DNA from: Marinobacter algicola DG893
GTDB taxonomy: Bacteria > Pseudomonadota > Gammaproteobacteria > Pseudomonadales > Oleiphilaceae
Assembly: GCF_000170835.1 (NCBI RefSeq)
Contig: NZ_ABCP01000015.1
Span: forward strand, 1-64,000
DNA: 64,000 nt
Reading direction: 5' to 3'
The notes below the pieces were generated by a model. The model saw only the letters and a list, made by a program, of their open reading frames with translations. It made no database searches and was not told the origin of the DNA. Position numbers and translations under genes: made by a program. This document shows, piece after piece, positions 39,639 through 49,549 of this stretch; position 1 is the stretch's first letter, and each line of letters begins with the position of its first letter.

Positions 39639-40109
39639 ATGATGGAACAGGACCCACTGAGCCAGCTCAGAGACATTCACCTGCCCCAATCCGGAGGCTT
39701 CTGGCCACCGGCGCCCGGTTGGTGGCTGTTAATGGCCATTGCGATTGCGCTGGGCATTCTGGCATTTGTGCTGATCCAGCGAAAACGGCGCAAAAACCGC
39801 TGGCTGAAAACCGCCAATACAGAATTGAACCGACTGGAGCAGGCCGCAACACCCAACAGCCAATGGTTCGGCGCGCTGAACGCTCTACTGAAACAAGCCG
39901 CGCGTATCCGCTACCCTGAACGCCTCCCGGAATCCCTGTCCGGCGAACCCTGGGTTCGCTTTCTTCTGGAAACCAGCCCGAAAGATCGCATTGCCTCACG
40001 CCCGGTGGTGGAAGCCATGGTGAACAGCAGTTGGCAACCGACCCCCGAGTGCCATACCAGTGATGCTGTCGCCTTTGCCCGTGTTTGGCTGGGAGGTCAG
40101 AAATGCTGA
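39639..40109 (+). CDS. DUF4381 domain-containing membrane protein
   Basis: Protein of 156 residues. After DPLSQLRDIHLPQSGGFWPPAPGWW, the DUF4381 signature, comes one membrane helix (about 28-47) and a basic, soluble helical part (RKRRKNRWLKTANTELNRLEQ). Starts at 39639 or 39642 (two ATG in a row) are equally likely. Such proteins occur between DUF58 and vWA genes in MoxR operons and may join the soluble partners to the membrane. The stop overlaps the next gene's start region. Confidence 0.88.
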   Translation: MMEQDPLSQLRDIHLPQSGGFWPPAPGWWLLMAIAIALGILAFVLIQRKRRKNRWLKTANTELNRLEQAATPNSQWFGALNALLKQAARIRYPERLPESLSGEPWVRFLLETSPKDRIASRPVVEAMVNSSWQPTPECHTSDAVAFARVWLGGQKC

Positions 40110-41125
40110 GCCTTGCGTTTCCATGGGCCCTGTTACTGGCTCTGGTGCCCCTGATTATCCGTTTACGCAAGCGCAGCGCTCAGGCTGTGGAGGCACCGGT
40201 TTTCCCGGTCGGGCATTGGTTGTCGGACCTTCCGGGCGTCAGCCGTAGCGGCAGCCACGCCCCCCTTTGGCAGCAACTGGCACTGTTATTGATCTGGCTG
40301 TTGTTGGTCGTGGCCCTGGCACGCCCCCAACACGTCGGCGAACAGGTACAGTTGCCAGTCAGCGGCCGTGACCTGCTTCTTGCGGTGGATATTTCCCCGT
40401 CAATGGATGAACAGGACATGGTCATCCAGGGCCGCAGCATAAACCGACTACAGGCGGTGAAGCGCGTGCTGGATGACTTTATCCAGCGCCGTGAAGGTGA
40501 CCGCCTGGGGCTGCTGTTGTTCGGTACAGAGCCCTATATCCAGGCGCCGCTGACCTTTGACCTCGCCACCGTTCGCACGCTGCTGCACGAGGCAGGTATC
40601 GGCATGGCCGGGCGGGCCACGGCGATCGGCGACGCCCTTGGTCTGGCGGTCAAGCGCCTTCGTGATCGTCCCCAGGAACAACGCGTGGTGATCCTGCTGA
40701 CCGATGGCGCCAACACCGCTGGTGAGATCGCGCCAGACAAGGCGGCGGAGATAGCAAAAGCCGCCGGCGTACGCATCTATACCATCGGTATCGGTGCCGA
40801 AACCATGGTCCAGCGTGGGCTGCTCGGCTCGCGCCGGGTCAACCCATCCCGCGACCTCGATGAGGGATTACTGACGCGAATTGCCCAACAGACCGGCGGT
40901 GAATACTTTCGGGCCCGCAGCCTGCCTGAGCTGGAACTGATCTACGAAAGCATCAACCAGCTCGAACCCATCGAACTGGAAGGCAAGCACTATCGTCCGG
41001 TGACTGAACTGTACGTCTGGCCTGCCGGGATTGCGGTCCTGATCTGGCTGCTACTCCAGGGCGCCAGAGTCGCCAGCAACCGGCTTGAAACCAGAAACAA
41101 CGCACGGGTAGGAAACCATGGCTGA
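40103..41125 (+). CDS. vWA domain membrane protein (BatA-like)
   Basis: Protein of 340 residues with membrane helices near 5-20 and 58-75, a von Willebrand A domain (about 88-290) with the metal site DISPS at 96-100 and LTDGANT, and a C-terminal membrane helix (about 305-325). This is the BatA/BatB architecture: the vWA domain lies between two membrane parts. The ATG at 40103 follows GGGAGG and overlaps the previous stop; the TTG at 40085 is not needed. The last 8 bases overlap the next gene, so they are coupled. Confidence 0.9.
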   Translation: MLSLAFPWALLLALVPLIIRLRKRSAQAVEAPVFPVGHWLSDLPGVSRSGSHAPLWQQLALLLIWLLLVVALARPQHVGEQVQLPVSGRDLLLAVDISPSMDEQDMVIQGRSINRLQAVKRVLDDFIQRREGDRLGLLLFGTEPYIQAPLTFDLATVRTLLHEAGIGMAGRATAIGDALGLAVKRLRDRPQEQRVVILLTDGANTAGEIAPDKAAEIAKAAGVRIYTIGIGAETMVQRGLLGSRRVNPSRDLDEGLLTRIAQQTGGEYFRARSLPELELIYESINQLEPIELEGKHYRPVTELYVWPAGIAVLIWLLLQGARVASNRLETRNNARVGNHG

Positions 41126-42926
41126 TTTTCACTTCCTGCGCCCACTTTGGCTGCTGTTGCTTCTTGTCGCCCTTTTCCTGCCGCTGGTATTCAAACGCGT
41201 CCGCCAGAGCGACAGTGGCTGGAGCCGCGTGATACCGCCGCAACTGCTACGCCCACTGATCAGCCAGTCCGGTGCCGCGGGCGATCAAAAACGCTCGCCC
41301 GTATTGCCGGTCGTTGCCGCAATTGTGGTGCTTGCCGTTGCCCTTGCCGGCCCGTCGTGGCGCAAGGCACCCACGCCACTGCAACAACAGAATGACAGCC
41401 TCGTCATCGTGCTGGACCTGTCGCTGTCAATGCTTGCCACCGATGTAACACCCGACCGCCTGACCGTCGCCAAGCGCAAGATACGCGATATTTTGAAGGC
41501 ACGGCAGGGCAGCCTGACGGCCCTGGTGGTCTACGCCGCAGACGCGCATGCAGTCACACCGCTGACGGATGACCGCAATACCATCGAGGGCATGCTGGAC
41601 GTACTCGAACCGGTGATCATGCCCGCTGCCGGAAACCGAACCGATCTCGGCATACAACGTGGCCTCGACCTGTTGGAACAGGGCGCCCCGGGAACAGGAA
41701 GACTGTTACTGATTGCAGACAATGTGGACGAGCGTTACTTTCCCCGCATCAACGATACCCTTACGGGCAGCCGGTTCGCGCTCAGCACCCTGACCGTTGG
41801 TACTTCAGAGGGCGGCCCAATACCCCTGGCACGCCAGGGATTCATTCGTGATGGCGGCGACATCGTGATTACCCGTGCGGATCCCGCAGGCATGGCGGAA
41901 CTGGCGAAAAGCAGTGGTGGTGACAGCCATAGCCTGACCATTACAGACGAGGACATCCGCAGCCTGGAGCTTCGCCCCATCGACTCGGACAACTGGCAAG
42001 ACAGCGAGCGCGACCTGACGGTCAACCGCTGGCAGGATGACGGCTACTGGCTATTGTGGCTGGCCGCGCCACTGGCATTGCTCGGCTGGCGTCGCGGTGC
42101 CATGGTGGCGGTACTGGTAACACTTTTGCCCCTCACCCCACGTCCCGCAATGGCCATGGACTGGGACGCCCTTTGGTCCCGGGAGGATCAGCGTGCACCC
42201 GCGCTGATCAAAGAAGACCCGGAACGGGCAGCCAGGATTCTCGACAATCCCCAGTGGCGTGGCAGCGCACTCTATCGCTCGGGGGAGTATGAGTCCGCAG
42301 CGGGCGCGTTCGCCAGTGAAGACACACCCAGGGCAAGCTACAACCGCGGCAACGCCCTGGCCCGTGCCGGCAAACTGGAGGAAGCCCTCAAGGCCTACGA
42401 GAATGTGCTGGCGAAGCAACCTGGGCATGAAGACGCCTTGTTCAACCGTGACTTGGTAAAACAGCTGCTGGAGCAGCAACAGAACCAATCCAGCGGGGAC
42501 GGCAGTGAATCGTCAGACCAGGAGGGCGATCAACAGCAGCAGGGTAACCAGCAGAACTCACAGAATGGGTCGGATACCCGGAATCAGGGCGGCGACCCGT
42601 CGGATCAGGCGGGGCAGAACCAGCCTGACAACCAACAGAATGGACAGCAGAACAACGAGCCACAGGATAGCCAGCAGAACGGCCAAAGCGATGAAGAGGA
42701 AAAACAGGCGGAGGGCGATCAACAACGCCAGGAAGGCGACTCTGCTGAGAGCGACGGACAGGCATCCAGGGCACCGGCGGAGCTGGATACTTCCCCACTG
42801 ACCCAAGGGCAGGAACAATGGCTCCGGCGTGTGCCCGATAACCCGGGCGGCCTGTTGAGGCGCAAATTCCTGCAACAATACCAGGAACGAGAAACACCAT
42901 CTGACGAGGGCGATACACCATGGTAA
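41118..42926 (+). CDS. vWA and TPR protein (fused BatB/BatC-like)
   Basis: Protein of 602 residues. The N-terminal half resembles BatB: membrane helices, a vWA domain with the metal site DLSLS at 100-104 and an inner helix near 318-345. The C-terminal half resembles BatC: NRGNALARAGKLEEALKAYENVLAKQPGHEDALFNRDL is a TPR pair. It ends in about 150 residues rich in Gln, Asn, Asp, Gly and Glu, low in complexity and probably disordered. BatB and BatC are separate genes in Bacteroides; the fused form is common in gammaproteobacteria. It overlaps both neighbours by a few bases. Confidence 0.9.
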   Translation: MADFHFLRPLWLLLLLVALFLPLVFKRVRQSDSGWSRVIPPQLLRPLISQSGAAGDQKRSPVLPVVAAIVVLAVALAGPSWRKAPTPLQQQNDSLVIVLDLSLSMLATDVTPDRLTVAKRKIRDILKARQGSLTALVVYAADAHAVTPLTDDRNTIEGMLDVLEPVIMPAAGNRTDLGIQRGLDLLEQGAPGTGRLLLIADNVDERYFPRINDTLTGSRFALSTLTVGTSEGGPIPLARQGFIRDGGDIVITRADPAGMAELAKSSGGDSHSLTITDEDIRSLELRPIDSDNWQDSERDLTVNRWQDDGYWLLWLAAPLALLGWRRGAMVAVLVTLLPLTPRPAMAMDWDALWSREDQRAPALIKEDPERAARILDNPQWRGSALYRSGEYESAAGAFASEDTPRASYNRGNALARAGKLEEALKAYENVLAKQPGHEDALFNRDLVKQLLEQQQNQSSGDGSESSDQEGDQQQQGNQQNSQNGSDTRNQGGDPSDQAGQNQPDNQQNGQQNNEPQDSQQNGQSDEEEKQAEGDQQRQEGDSAESDGQASRAPAELDTSPLTQGQEQWLRRVPDNPGGLLRRKFLQQYQERETPSDEGDTPW

Positions 42927-44671
42927 GCCGGTTGACCGGTCCGTTTATTCTGATACTGCTGCTTGTCACCATGGCGGGGCCGGCCATGGCAGCCAACGAT
43001 CTGACCGTCGAACCCGACAGAACCCGCCTTTACGAGGGCGAAGTACTTACCCTGAGCGTCAAGGGCAGTACCAAAATCGATATCAATCTGGGAAACCTGT
43101 TCGACTTCGACTTGTCGAGCCTGCCAAAACCGGACATTGAAAAGGTAGAAGACGACTTCGAGATTCTCGCCCGCAACCAGCAATACTCCATCCGCACCGT
43201 CAACAATGAGATGGTGGGCGAGATCACATGGACGTACCAGCTCGCGCCCAAAAAAACCGGTGAGCTGACCATTCCGCCCCTGACCTTCCGCGACTCCCGT
43301 TCAACCCCCGTCACCATCGAGGTTATCAGCGGCACCCCACCCGACCAGGAGAGCGACGCCCAGAGAGACAGCTTTATCGAGCTGGCCGCAGACAAGGACG
43401 AAGTGTACGTTCAGGAACAGCTGGTGCTCACCATCAAGCTGTTTTTCACCGGCAACCTCATTCGCGGCGAGCTCTCCGAACCGGAGCACCCGAATGCCAT
43501 TGTCGAATCGCTGGGCAAGCAGAGCGAGTACACTCGCTACCGGGACGGTGTTCGATATCGTGTGGTTGAGCGCCGTTACGCACTGTTTCCCCAGAAAGAG
43601 GGACAACTCAGCCTGCAGCCCATCCGTTTTGAGGGCCAGGCCCGCAATGAACAGGGCCAATTGAAGTTTCTCCGCGACAGCGCCAACCTGTTTGATATCA
43701 CCGTCAAAGGTGTGCCAGCTGAATTCAGCGGAGACACCTGGTTGCCCGCCCGCACGCTGGAGCTGGATCAGTCCGGACTGCCACGGAACCAGAATCTGAC
43801 AGCGGGCCAGAACCTTACCAGGAGCCTCACCATACGGGCGGAGGGCCTGCCTGCCGAATCCCTGCCTCCATTTCCGGAACGGGTGCCCGATGGCATACGG
43901 GCCTACCCGGAAAAGCCCGAGCGCACAACCACACCTGGCGCCGAAGGGCTGACCTCGACACTGACCCAGACCACGGCACTGGTACCGGTGCAGCCTGGAA
44001 AGTTAACATTGCCCGAAATCCGGATTCCCTGGTGGGATACTGAAAGCGACAGCGAAAAAGTAGCGGTTATTCCAGCACATACACTGGTCGTCGAGGGAAT
44101 TCCCGGCCAGATCGACTCGGCGCCCAGCAACCCGGAAGGCGGCTCGGAAGCGGTTACGGAGACCAACAATGGCCGGGCATCAGCTGAGCCTGACAATGAG
44201 TCCGGTGCCGAATTCTGGCCCATGGCCACCCTGGCCGTTGTGGTAGGATGGCTGATCACATTGGCGGCCTGGTGGTACAGCAGGCGTCGCACCAATGCTG
44301 GCAAGGTCGTGGCGAGTCAGGGAGACAACCGGGAAAAGGTGCTATTCCGCGACCTGTGCGAGGCAGCACAGGCGGGATCACCCAAGACGACCGATCTGCT
44401 TGTTCGCTGGATGTCTCAACGGCATACGGAGCGCACTTTCCAAAGCGTAACGGACGTGAACCGGTTTCTGGACGACACGGAACTGGCCGCCGAGATCGAA
44501 CAGCTTCAACAGCGATTATTCGGGACACCCGGTGAATCGGCCACACAAGAGCCCTGGCAGGGAGAACGGCTTGTCGCTGCGCTGATCCGCGTGCGCGGGA
44601 CCGCCAGTGAATCAGCCACCGGGGATCAGCTACCGCCGCTCTACCCACAGGGCCTGAGCACCAGCCGGTGA
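42920..44671 (+). CDS. BatD family protein
   Basis: Exported membrane-anchored protein of 583 residues. A signal peptide (about 1-24, ending AMAA) is followed by beta-rich repeats typical of BatD, such as VEPDRTRLYEGEVLTLSV and LVLTIKLFFTGNLIRGEL; the periplasmic part ends near 430 and one membrane helix (about 432-452) leads to a cytosolic tail of about 130 residues. It is the last gene of the MoxR/Bat operon. It starts 7 bases before the previous stop. Convergent ccmI ends 5 bases away; no terminator hairpin is seen between them. Confidence 0.9.
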   Translation: MVSRLTGPFILILLLVTMAGPAMAANDLTVEPDRTRLYEGEVLTLSVKGSTKIDINLGNLFDFDLSSLPKPDIEKVEDDFEILARNQQYSIRTVNNEMVGEITWTYQLAPKKTGELTIPPLTFRDSRSTPVTIEVISGTPPDQESDAQRDSFIELAADKDEVYVQEQLVLTIKLFFTGNLIRGELSEPEHPNAIVESLGKQSEYTRYRDGVRYRVVERRYALFPQKEGQLSLQPIRFEGQARNEQGQLKFLRDSANLFDITVKGVPAEFSGDTWLPARTLELDQSGLPRNQNLTAGQNLTRSLTIRAEGLPAESLPPFPERVPDGIRAYPEKPERTTTPGAEGLTSTLTQTTALVPVQPGKLTLPEIRIPWWDTESDSEKVAVIPAHTLVVEGIPGQIDSAPSNPEGGSEAVTETNNGRASAEPDNESGAEFWPMATLAVVVGWLITLAAWWYSRRRTNAGKVVASQGDNREKVLFRDLCEAAQAGSPKTTDLLVRWMSQRHTERTFQSVTDVNRFLDDTELAAEIEQLQQRLFGTPGESATQEPWQGERLVAALIRVRGTASESATGDQLPPLYPQGLSTSR

Positions 44672-44675
44672 ACAA

Positions 44676-45953
44676 TTACTGCACCAGCTGGGTGTCAATC
44701 AACAGGGTGACAGGCCCGTTTTCGCCTTCACCCACTGGCACCGGCTGATCCACCTCGCCCTGCCAGTCACCTGCTTGTGGCCTGGCGTTGCCAGAGCGCG
44801 ACAGTCGAGCTTGCAGGCGCACTTCACCCGCCTCCGACAGTTTTGCACCCGCGGACATATTGAAGCGGTCGTCCAACCGGATCTCCATCGGCAGCTGGCC
44901 TGCACTCAGCCGTGCCACCGCCAGAGGTGGACCGCCCTGGACGTCCGCCCGACGCGCCAGAACAAACAGGGTGGTGTCGTCAGGAATCTCACCCCGGAAT
45001 GCTTCCTCTATTTCCACCCGGACGGTTACGCCGGCCCCGGATACCTCTGACGGCTGCTCCTGTGGCATCTCCCGACCCAGGCGCTGGTAGGCCTGCTCAA
45101 TGCCCTGGCGGATGGACGCAATCTGGGGATGATTGGGCGCCACCGACACGATGCGCTCCCAATACCGGATCGCCTCCTCAAAGTTCTGCTGGCTGAATGC
45201 ATGGATACCGAGCAAGCCAAGGGAATTGACCTCGTCGGGATTGAGCGACCTGGCCTTTTCAATGGCGTTCGACACTTCCGGGTTGAGATCACCCTCACTC
45301 AGGAAAAACGCAGCCTGGGCTGACAATCCCCAGGCGACGGCTTTGCCATTCTCATCGTCCTCAATACTCTCTGCCAGCCGTTCGAAGGCCCAAGCCGCAT
45401 CCTCATACTGCTCAATGCGCATATAGCTGCGCCCCAGCATGGCCCAGCCCTCTGTGTTCTCCGGATTGTCCTCCAACCGCTCGCGAAGCTGGGAGGTCAG
45501 CTTCTGCATCTGGCCCAGGCGATCGCTGTCGGCTGCCATCATTTCCTGCATGGCGCGGAACTGCTCAACGTCGTCCATGGCGCCCCACTGTCCGTACAGG
45601 TATACCGCAGCGGCGGGAATAACCGCGAGGCTGGCAATCGCAATAACTACAGCACTTTTCCCGCCCCTGGCCCGGTCCGGTGAATCAATGACGCCACGTT
45701 CGGCATCCGGGACATCATCAAGCATGCTGCCGGCCAGTTCTTCCCGGAGTTGTTGATAGCTTTCCTCGTCCAGCGCGCCAGCATCGAACTCGCGATCCAG
45801 TTCCGCCATTCGGCTTCGATAGGCCAGCAGGTTCTGGTTGCGCAGGTCCATCTCTGCCCGCCGGCCGGAACGATGCAGGAACAACGGCGCCACCACAAAC
45901 GCCAGGGCAAGTAAAATTAATACAGCGGCCGTCAGCCAGAAGGTCTGTGTCAT
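44676..45953 (-). CDS. ccmI: Cytochrome c maturation protein CcmI
   Basis: Protein of 425 residues that holds apocytochrome c for heme attachment. Two membrane helices (about 5-25 and 98-117) flank a cytosolic leucine-rich coil (NLLAYRSRMAELDREFDAGALDEESYQQLREELA). The periplasmic part has TPR repeats (ENTEGWAMLGRSYMRIEQYEDAAWAFERL and after) and a C-terminal beta domain (from about 310, ISxxV-like VRVEIEEAF). It is the last gene of the leftward ccm cluster. Confidence 0.92.
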   Translation of the reverse strand: MTQTFWLTAAVLILLALAFVVAPLFLHRSGRRAEMDLRNQNLLAYRSRMAELDREFDAGALDEESYQQLREELAGSMLDDVPDAERGVIDSPDRARGGKSAVVIAIASLAVIPAAAVYLYGQWGAMDDVEQFRAMQEMMAADSDRLGQMQKLTSQLRERLEDNPENTEGWAMLGRSYMRIEQYEDAAWAFERLAESIEDDENGKAVAWGLSAQAAFFLSEGDLNPEVSNAIEKARSLNPDEVNSLGLLGIHAFSQQNFEEAIRYWERIVSVAPNHPQIASIRQGIEQAYQRLGREMPQEQPSEVSGAGVTVRVEIEEAFRGEIPDDTTLFVLARRADVQGGPPLAVARLSAGQLPMEIRLDDRFNMSAGAKLSEAGEVRLQARLSRSGNARPQAGDWQGEVDQPVPVGEGENGPVTLLIDTQLVQ

Positions 45954-45995
45954 AGAACGGTCATTAATCCGGTTGAGAAAGAGTGTTGTTTAAAA

Positions 45996-46475
45996 TCAGG
46001 TACGGCTGGAGTCATCGCCATCGAGCATGGCGGATGCCCGTGCACGCTCTTCGTCGGTTAGGGGCGACTCGTTCTGACCGGCCCTGCGGGAGCGGATCAC
46101 AATCCCCGCCACCACCATCAGGCCACCCAGAACCACAATGGCCGGCGTTGCCCACAGCAGGATGGTGCGGCTATCCACTTCGGGCTTGTAGCGCACGAAC
46201 TCACCAAAGCGGTCGACCAGCGCTCCGACAATTTCCTCGTTGCTGGCGCCATCAGACATCATCCGGTACACCTCGTCGCGCATGTCCTTGGAAATCGGCG
46301 CATTGGAATCGGCGATGTTCTGGTTCTGGCACTTCGGGCAACGCAACTCCGAAATCAGGGTCTGGAACCTCTGCTCCTGCGCCTGCGTATCGAACCCGTA
46401 TACGTCGCGGGCATCCGCCGCGGATATCGGCGCAATCGCCATCAGCAACAGCCATGCAAACACCGGGCGCCACAT
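45996..46475 (-). CDS. ccmH: Cytochrome c maturation protein CcmH
   Basis: Protein of 159 residues with an N-terminal signal sequence (1-22), the thiol-reducing LRCPKCQNQ motif (Cys46 and Cys49), and a C-terminal membrane helix (about 108-128). It keeps the apocytochrome CXXCH reduced together with CcmG. The ATG at 46475 overlaps the ccmG stop (TGATG); longer in-frame starts lie inside ccmG and are not used. Confidence 0.95.
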   Translation of the reverse strand: MWRPVFAWLLLMAIAPISAADARDVYGFDTQAQEQRFQTLISELRCPKCQNQNIADSNAPISKDMRDEVYRMMSDGASNEEIVGALVDRFGEFVRYKPEVDSRTILLWATPAIVVLGGLMVVAGIVIRSRRAGQNESPLTDEERARASAMLDGDDSSRT

Positions 46476-47011
46476 CAGATCTTCTCCCTGAACCGGTCGA
46501 CGATGGGCTTGATGTCCTGCTCCCATACTTTTTCGTTGACCACGCCAACGTGGCGGTAACGCACAATACCATCGGCATCAATGACATAGGTTTCCGGCGC
46601 ACCATAAACCCCCAGGTCAAACCCGAGGCTGCCACGGGGATCGTAGATCGACACCTGATACGGGTCGCCCAACCGATCCAGCCAGACCAGGGCGTCGTCA
46701 CGGTTGTCCTTATAGTTAAGGCCAACGATGCGAACACCTTTCTCTTCCGCCAGCCAGACCAGATCACCATGCTCATCCCGGCAGGCCGGGCACCACGTAC
46801 CCCAGACGTTCAACAGGGACACCTGCCCCTCAAAAACCTCACTGCTTAGTTCGCGGCTCTCGTTGTGGAGATCCGTCAACAAAAACTCGGGCACCGGTTT
46901 GCCGATCAGCGCCGACTCCAGCTTGTTGGGGTCCTTGCCGATACCGGCGAACAGGACCACGCCGAGTACCACAGCGAGGATCAACGGCGTGAACAGCAGC
47001 AGCCGCTTCAT
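46475..47011 (-). CDS. ccmG: Thiol:disulfide interchange protein CcmG (DsbE)
   Basis: Membrane-anchored thioredoxin of 178 residues. One N-terminal helix (about 4-22) anchors it in the inner membrane; the active site is WGTWCPACRDEH with Cys74 and Cys77, and the GAPETYVIDADG segment carries the cis-Pro region. It passes reductant to CcmH and apocytochrome c. The start overlaps the end of ccmF by 4 bases. Confidence 0.95.
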   Translation of the reverse strand: MKRLLLFTPLILAVVLGVVLFAGIGKDPNKLESALIGKPVPEFLLTDLHNESRELSSEVFEGQVSLLNVWGTWCPACRDEHGDLVWLAEEKGVRIVGLNYKDNRDDALVWLDRLGDPYQVSIYDPRGSLGFDLGVYGAPETYVIDADGIVRYRHVGVVNEKVWEQDIKPIVDRFREKI

Positions 47012-49020
47012 GACACCGCTCCTGCCGGGTCTGCGCCGCGCTCATCACCTGCATTCGGTGCCTTGGCCTTGCCGTTTTCCGCAACCTTGTCGCGAATGCG
47101 ATAGCGACGATCCGAAATGGCCAGGAAGCCACCGGCAGCCATAAACAGCGCCCCTAGCCACAACCAGCGGACCAGCGGCTTGTATTGAAGCCGTATCGCC
47201 CAGGCGTCGTCAGACACCCGCTCACCTATGGCAACAAAAATATCCCGGAACAGGCCGCCGTCAATACCGGCCTCGGTCATGGTGTTGCGCTGAACCATGT
47301 ACTGGCGCTTCTCGGGATAAAGCGTGGATATCAGGCCGCCATCCGAATCGTAAACCTCAAAACGCCCGTACTCCGCGGTGAAATTCTGTCCCCGTCGGTT
47401 GCCAATCTCCGCAAATGCCACCCGATAATCCCCCACCATCGCTGTGTCACCGGGCGACATACGAACATCCCGCTCGATACCGTAATTGGAAGCAACCGTC
47501 GCACCGGCCATAGTGATGGCCAGCCCCAGATGCCCGAACACCATGCCGTAGTAACTGCGAGATTGACGCCTGAGGCCGTGGAGGCGCCCCTTCCGCGACC
47601 CGGACTTTTCCCAGAGATCCCAAAAGGTGGCCACCGTAATCCACATCGCTGAGAACAGGCCCCCAAACGCCCAGGGCTCGAACGTGCCGTACCCAACCAG
47701 CACAGCACTGGTCCCGATCATACTGACAGCCAACGGCCACAGCAGTTTACGGCCCAGCCAGCCGCCGTCGGTTTTCTTCCAGCGGGAGAATATGCCTGCC
47801 CCCAACAGCAAGCCGGCGGCAATTCCAAGGGGGCTGAAGGTCAGGTTGAAGAAGGGTTCACCGATGGATAGCCGCCCCATGTCCAGGTAGTCCAGAACCA
47901 ATGGATAAAGAGTCCCCACCAACACCAACAGGGTTGCGGCAACCAACAACACATTGTTCATCAGCAGGAAGATTTCACGGGACAGGCTGCCGTAACGGGA
48001 GCGCACATGCACCACCGGCGCCCTGAACGCGTACAGGGTCAGGCTCGAAACAATCGTAATCGCCAGTAGCGCCAGCAGAAATGTCCCCCGGTCGGGGTCT
48101 GAGGCGAAGGCGTGGACAGAGGTCAGCACCCCGGAACGCACCAGGAAGGTTCCCAGCAGGCTCAGGGCGAAGGTAACGATAGCCAACAGCACGGTCCAAC
48201 TCTTGAATACGCCGCGCTTCTCGGTGACGGCCAGACTGTGCATCAGCGCCGTTCCCGACAACCAGGGCAGCAGCGAGGCGTTCTCGACCGGGTCCCAGAA
48301 CCACCAGCCGCCCCAACCCAGTTCGTAGTAGGCCCACCAGCTACCCAGGGCAATACCCAGGGAAAGGAAAGCCCAGGCCACCGTGGTCCAGGGGCGAGAC
48401 CAGCGAGCCCAGGCCGCATCCAGTTTGCCATTGATCAGCGCGGCAATGGCAAAGGCAAAGGCCACGGAGAAGCCCACATACCCCATGTACAACATGGGTG
48501 GATGCACAATCAGCCCGAAATCCTGCAACAGCGGGTTCAGGTCGGCGCCATCGGCCGGCACGTTGGGAAGCGTACGATCGAAGGGGTTGGAGGTCATGAT
48601 GGTAAACAGCAGAAAGCCCACCGTGACCATACCAAGTACCGACAACACCTGGGACACCATCACCGACGGCAGGCGTCGGCTGAACACGGCGACGGCCAGC
48701 GTCCAGCCAACGAGCATCAGTACCCAGAGCAACAGTGAGCCTTCATGGCCGCCCCAAACCGCACTGAATTTGTAGTACCAGGGCAACATGCTATTGCTGT
48801 TGTTGGCGACATAGGCCACGGAGAAGTCATCGGTCACGAAGGCGTGGGTCAGGAGACCAAAAGCCAGGGCAACGAAAACAAACAGGCCCGCAGACAATGG
48901 CCGGGCGAAGGCCAGCAGCTGGTCACGCCCCGTCACCGAGCCCACGAGGGGGACCACGGAAAGGAGCACTGCCAGCAACAGCGCGAGTATCAGTGTGATC
49001 TGTCCGAGTTCCGGAAACAT
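47008..49020 (-). CDS. ccmF: Heme lyase CcmF
   Basis: Inner-membrane protein of 670 residues with about 15 hydrophobic segments. The tryptophan-rich WGGWWFWDPVENASLLPWL motif in the centre is the heme-handling WWD domain. CcmF takes heme from CcmE and joins it to apocytochrome c with CcmH and CcmI. Length and motifs are ordinary. Confidence 0.97.
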   Translation of the reverse strand: MFPELGQITLILALLLAVLLSVVPLVGSVTGRDQLLAFARPLSAGLFVFVALAFGLLTHAFVTDDFSVAYVANNSNSMLPWYYKFSAVWGGHEGSLLLWVLMLVGWTLAVAVFSRRLPSVMVSQVLSVLGMVTVGFLLFTIMTSNPFDRTLPNVPADGADLNPLLQDFGLIVHPPMLYMGYVGFSVAFAFAIAALINGKLDAAWARWSRPWTTVAWAFLSLGIALGSWWAYYELGWGGWWFWDPVENASLLPWLSGTALMHSLAVTEKRGVFKSWTVLLAIVTFALSLLGTFLVRSGVLTSVHAFASDPDRGTFLLALLAITIVSSLTLYAFRAPVVHVRSRYGSLSREIFLLMNNVLLVAATLLVLVGTLYPLVLDYLDMGRLSIGEPFFNLTFSPLGIAAGLLLGAGIFSRWKKTDGGWLGRKLLWPLAVSMIGTSAVLVGYGTFEPWAFGGLFSAMWITVATFWDLWEKSGSRKGRLHGLRRQSRSYYGMVFGHLGLAITMAGATVASNYGIERDVRMSPGDTAMVGDYRVAFAEIGNRRGQNFTAEYGRFEVYDSDGGLISTLYPEKRQYMVQRNTMTEAGIDGGLFRDIFVAIGERVSDDAWAIRLQYKPLVRWLWLGALFMAAGGFLAISDRRYRIRDKVAENGKAKAPNAGDERGADPAGAVS

Positions 49021-49058
49021 CAGGATTCTCCAACTCTCTTAAACGTGGGCGAGCAACG

Positions 49059-49535
49059 CTAGTAACCGGCGCTGGATTCACCGGTTGCCCCAGGCATGGC
49101 AGCCCGCTTGCCGGCGGCCTTTTCCAGGGCTTCGTTCACTTCCGGTGGCATATAGTTCTCATCGTGCTTTGCCAGCACCTGGTCCGCGACAAAACGGCCA
49201 TTACCGTCCATGCGCCCCATGGCGACAACACCCTGCCCTTCGGCAAACAGGTCCGGCAGGATGCCGGTGTATTCCACCAATACCGATGAGGTAAAGTCCG
49301 TTACCTTGAACTCCACTTTCAGGCTTTCCGGATCACGCTGCACAGTCCCTTCTTCCACCATGCCGCCGGCACGGATGCGGACGTCCACCGGCGCTTCGCC
49401 AGCGGCAATTTGGCTTGGGTCGTAAAACAGGTTGATATTCTGCCGCAGCGCGTAGGTCGTCAGGGCCACGGCCACCGACACCCCGACAAGGAGAAAAAGG
49501 ACAATGGTGAGCCGTTTTTTTCGGATCGGGTGCAT
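49059..49535 (-). CDS. ccmE: Heme chaperone CcmE
   Basis: Periplasmic heme carrier of 158 residues, anchored by an N-terminal helix (about 9-29). The heme-binding His124 and Tyr128 lie in [12 protein letters not shown]. Beta-barrel segments [12 protein letters not shown] and [16 protein letters not shown] [10 protein letters not shown] are as in the family. It lies between ccmD (14-base gap) and ccmF. Confidence 0.97.
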   Translation of the reverse strand: MHPIRKKRLTIVLFLLVGVSVAVALTTYALRQNINLFYDPSQIAAGEAPVDVRIRAGGMVEEGTVQRDPESLKVEFKVTDFTSSVLVEYTGILPDLFAEGQGVVAMGRMDGNGRFVADQVLAKHDENYMPPEVNEALEKAAGKRAAMPGATGESSAGY

Positions 49536-49549
49536 GTTTGATATACCAG

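Noticed and set aside
37702..44671. MoxR-DUF58-DUF4381-vWA-vWA/TPR-BatD operon as a new system
   Set aside because: The order is a widespread and described Bat-type operon, although its cellular target is not well known.
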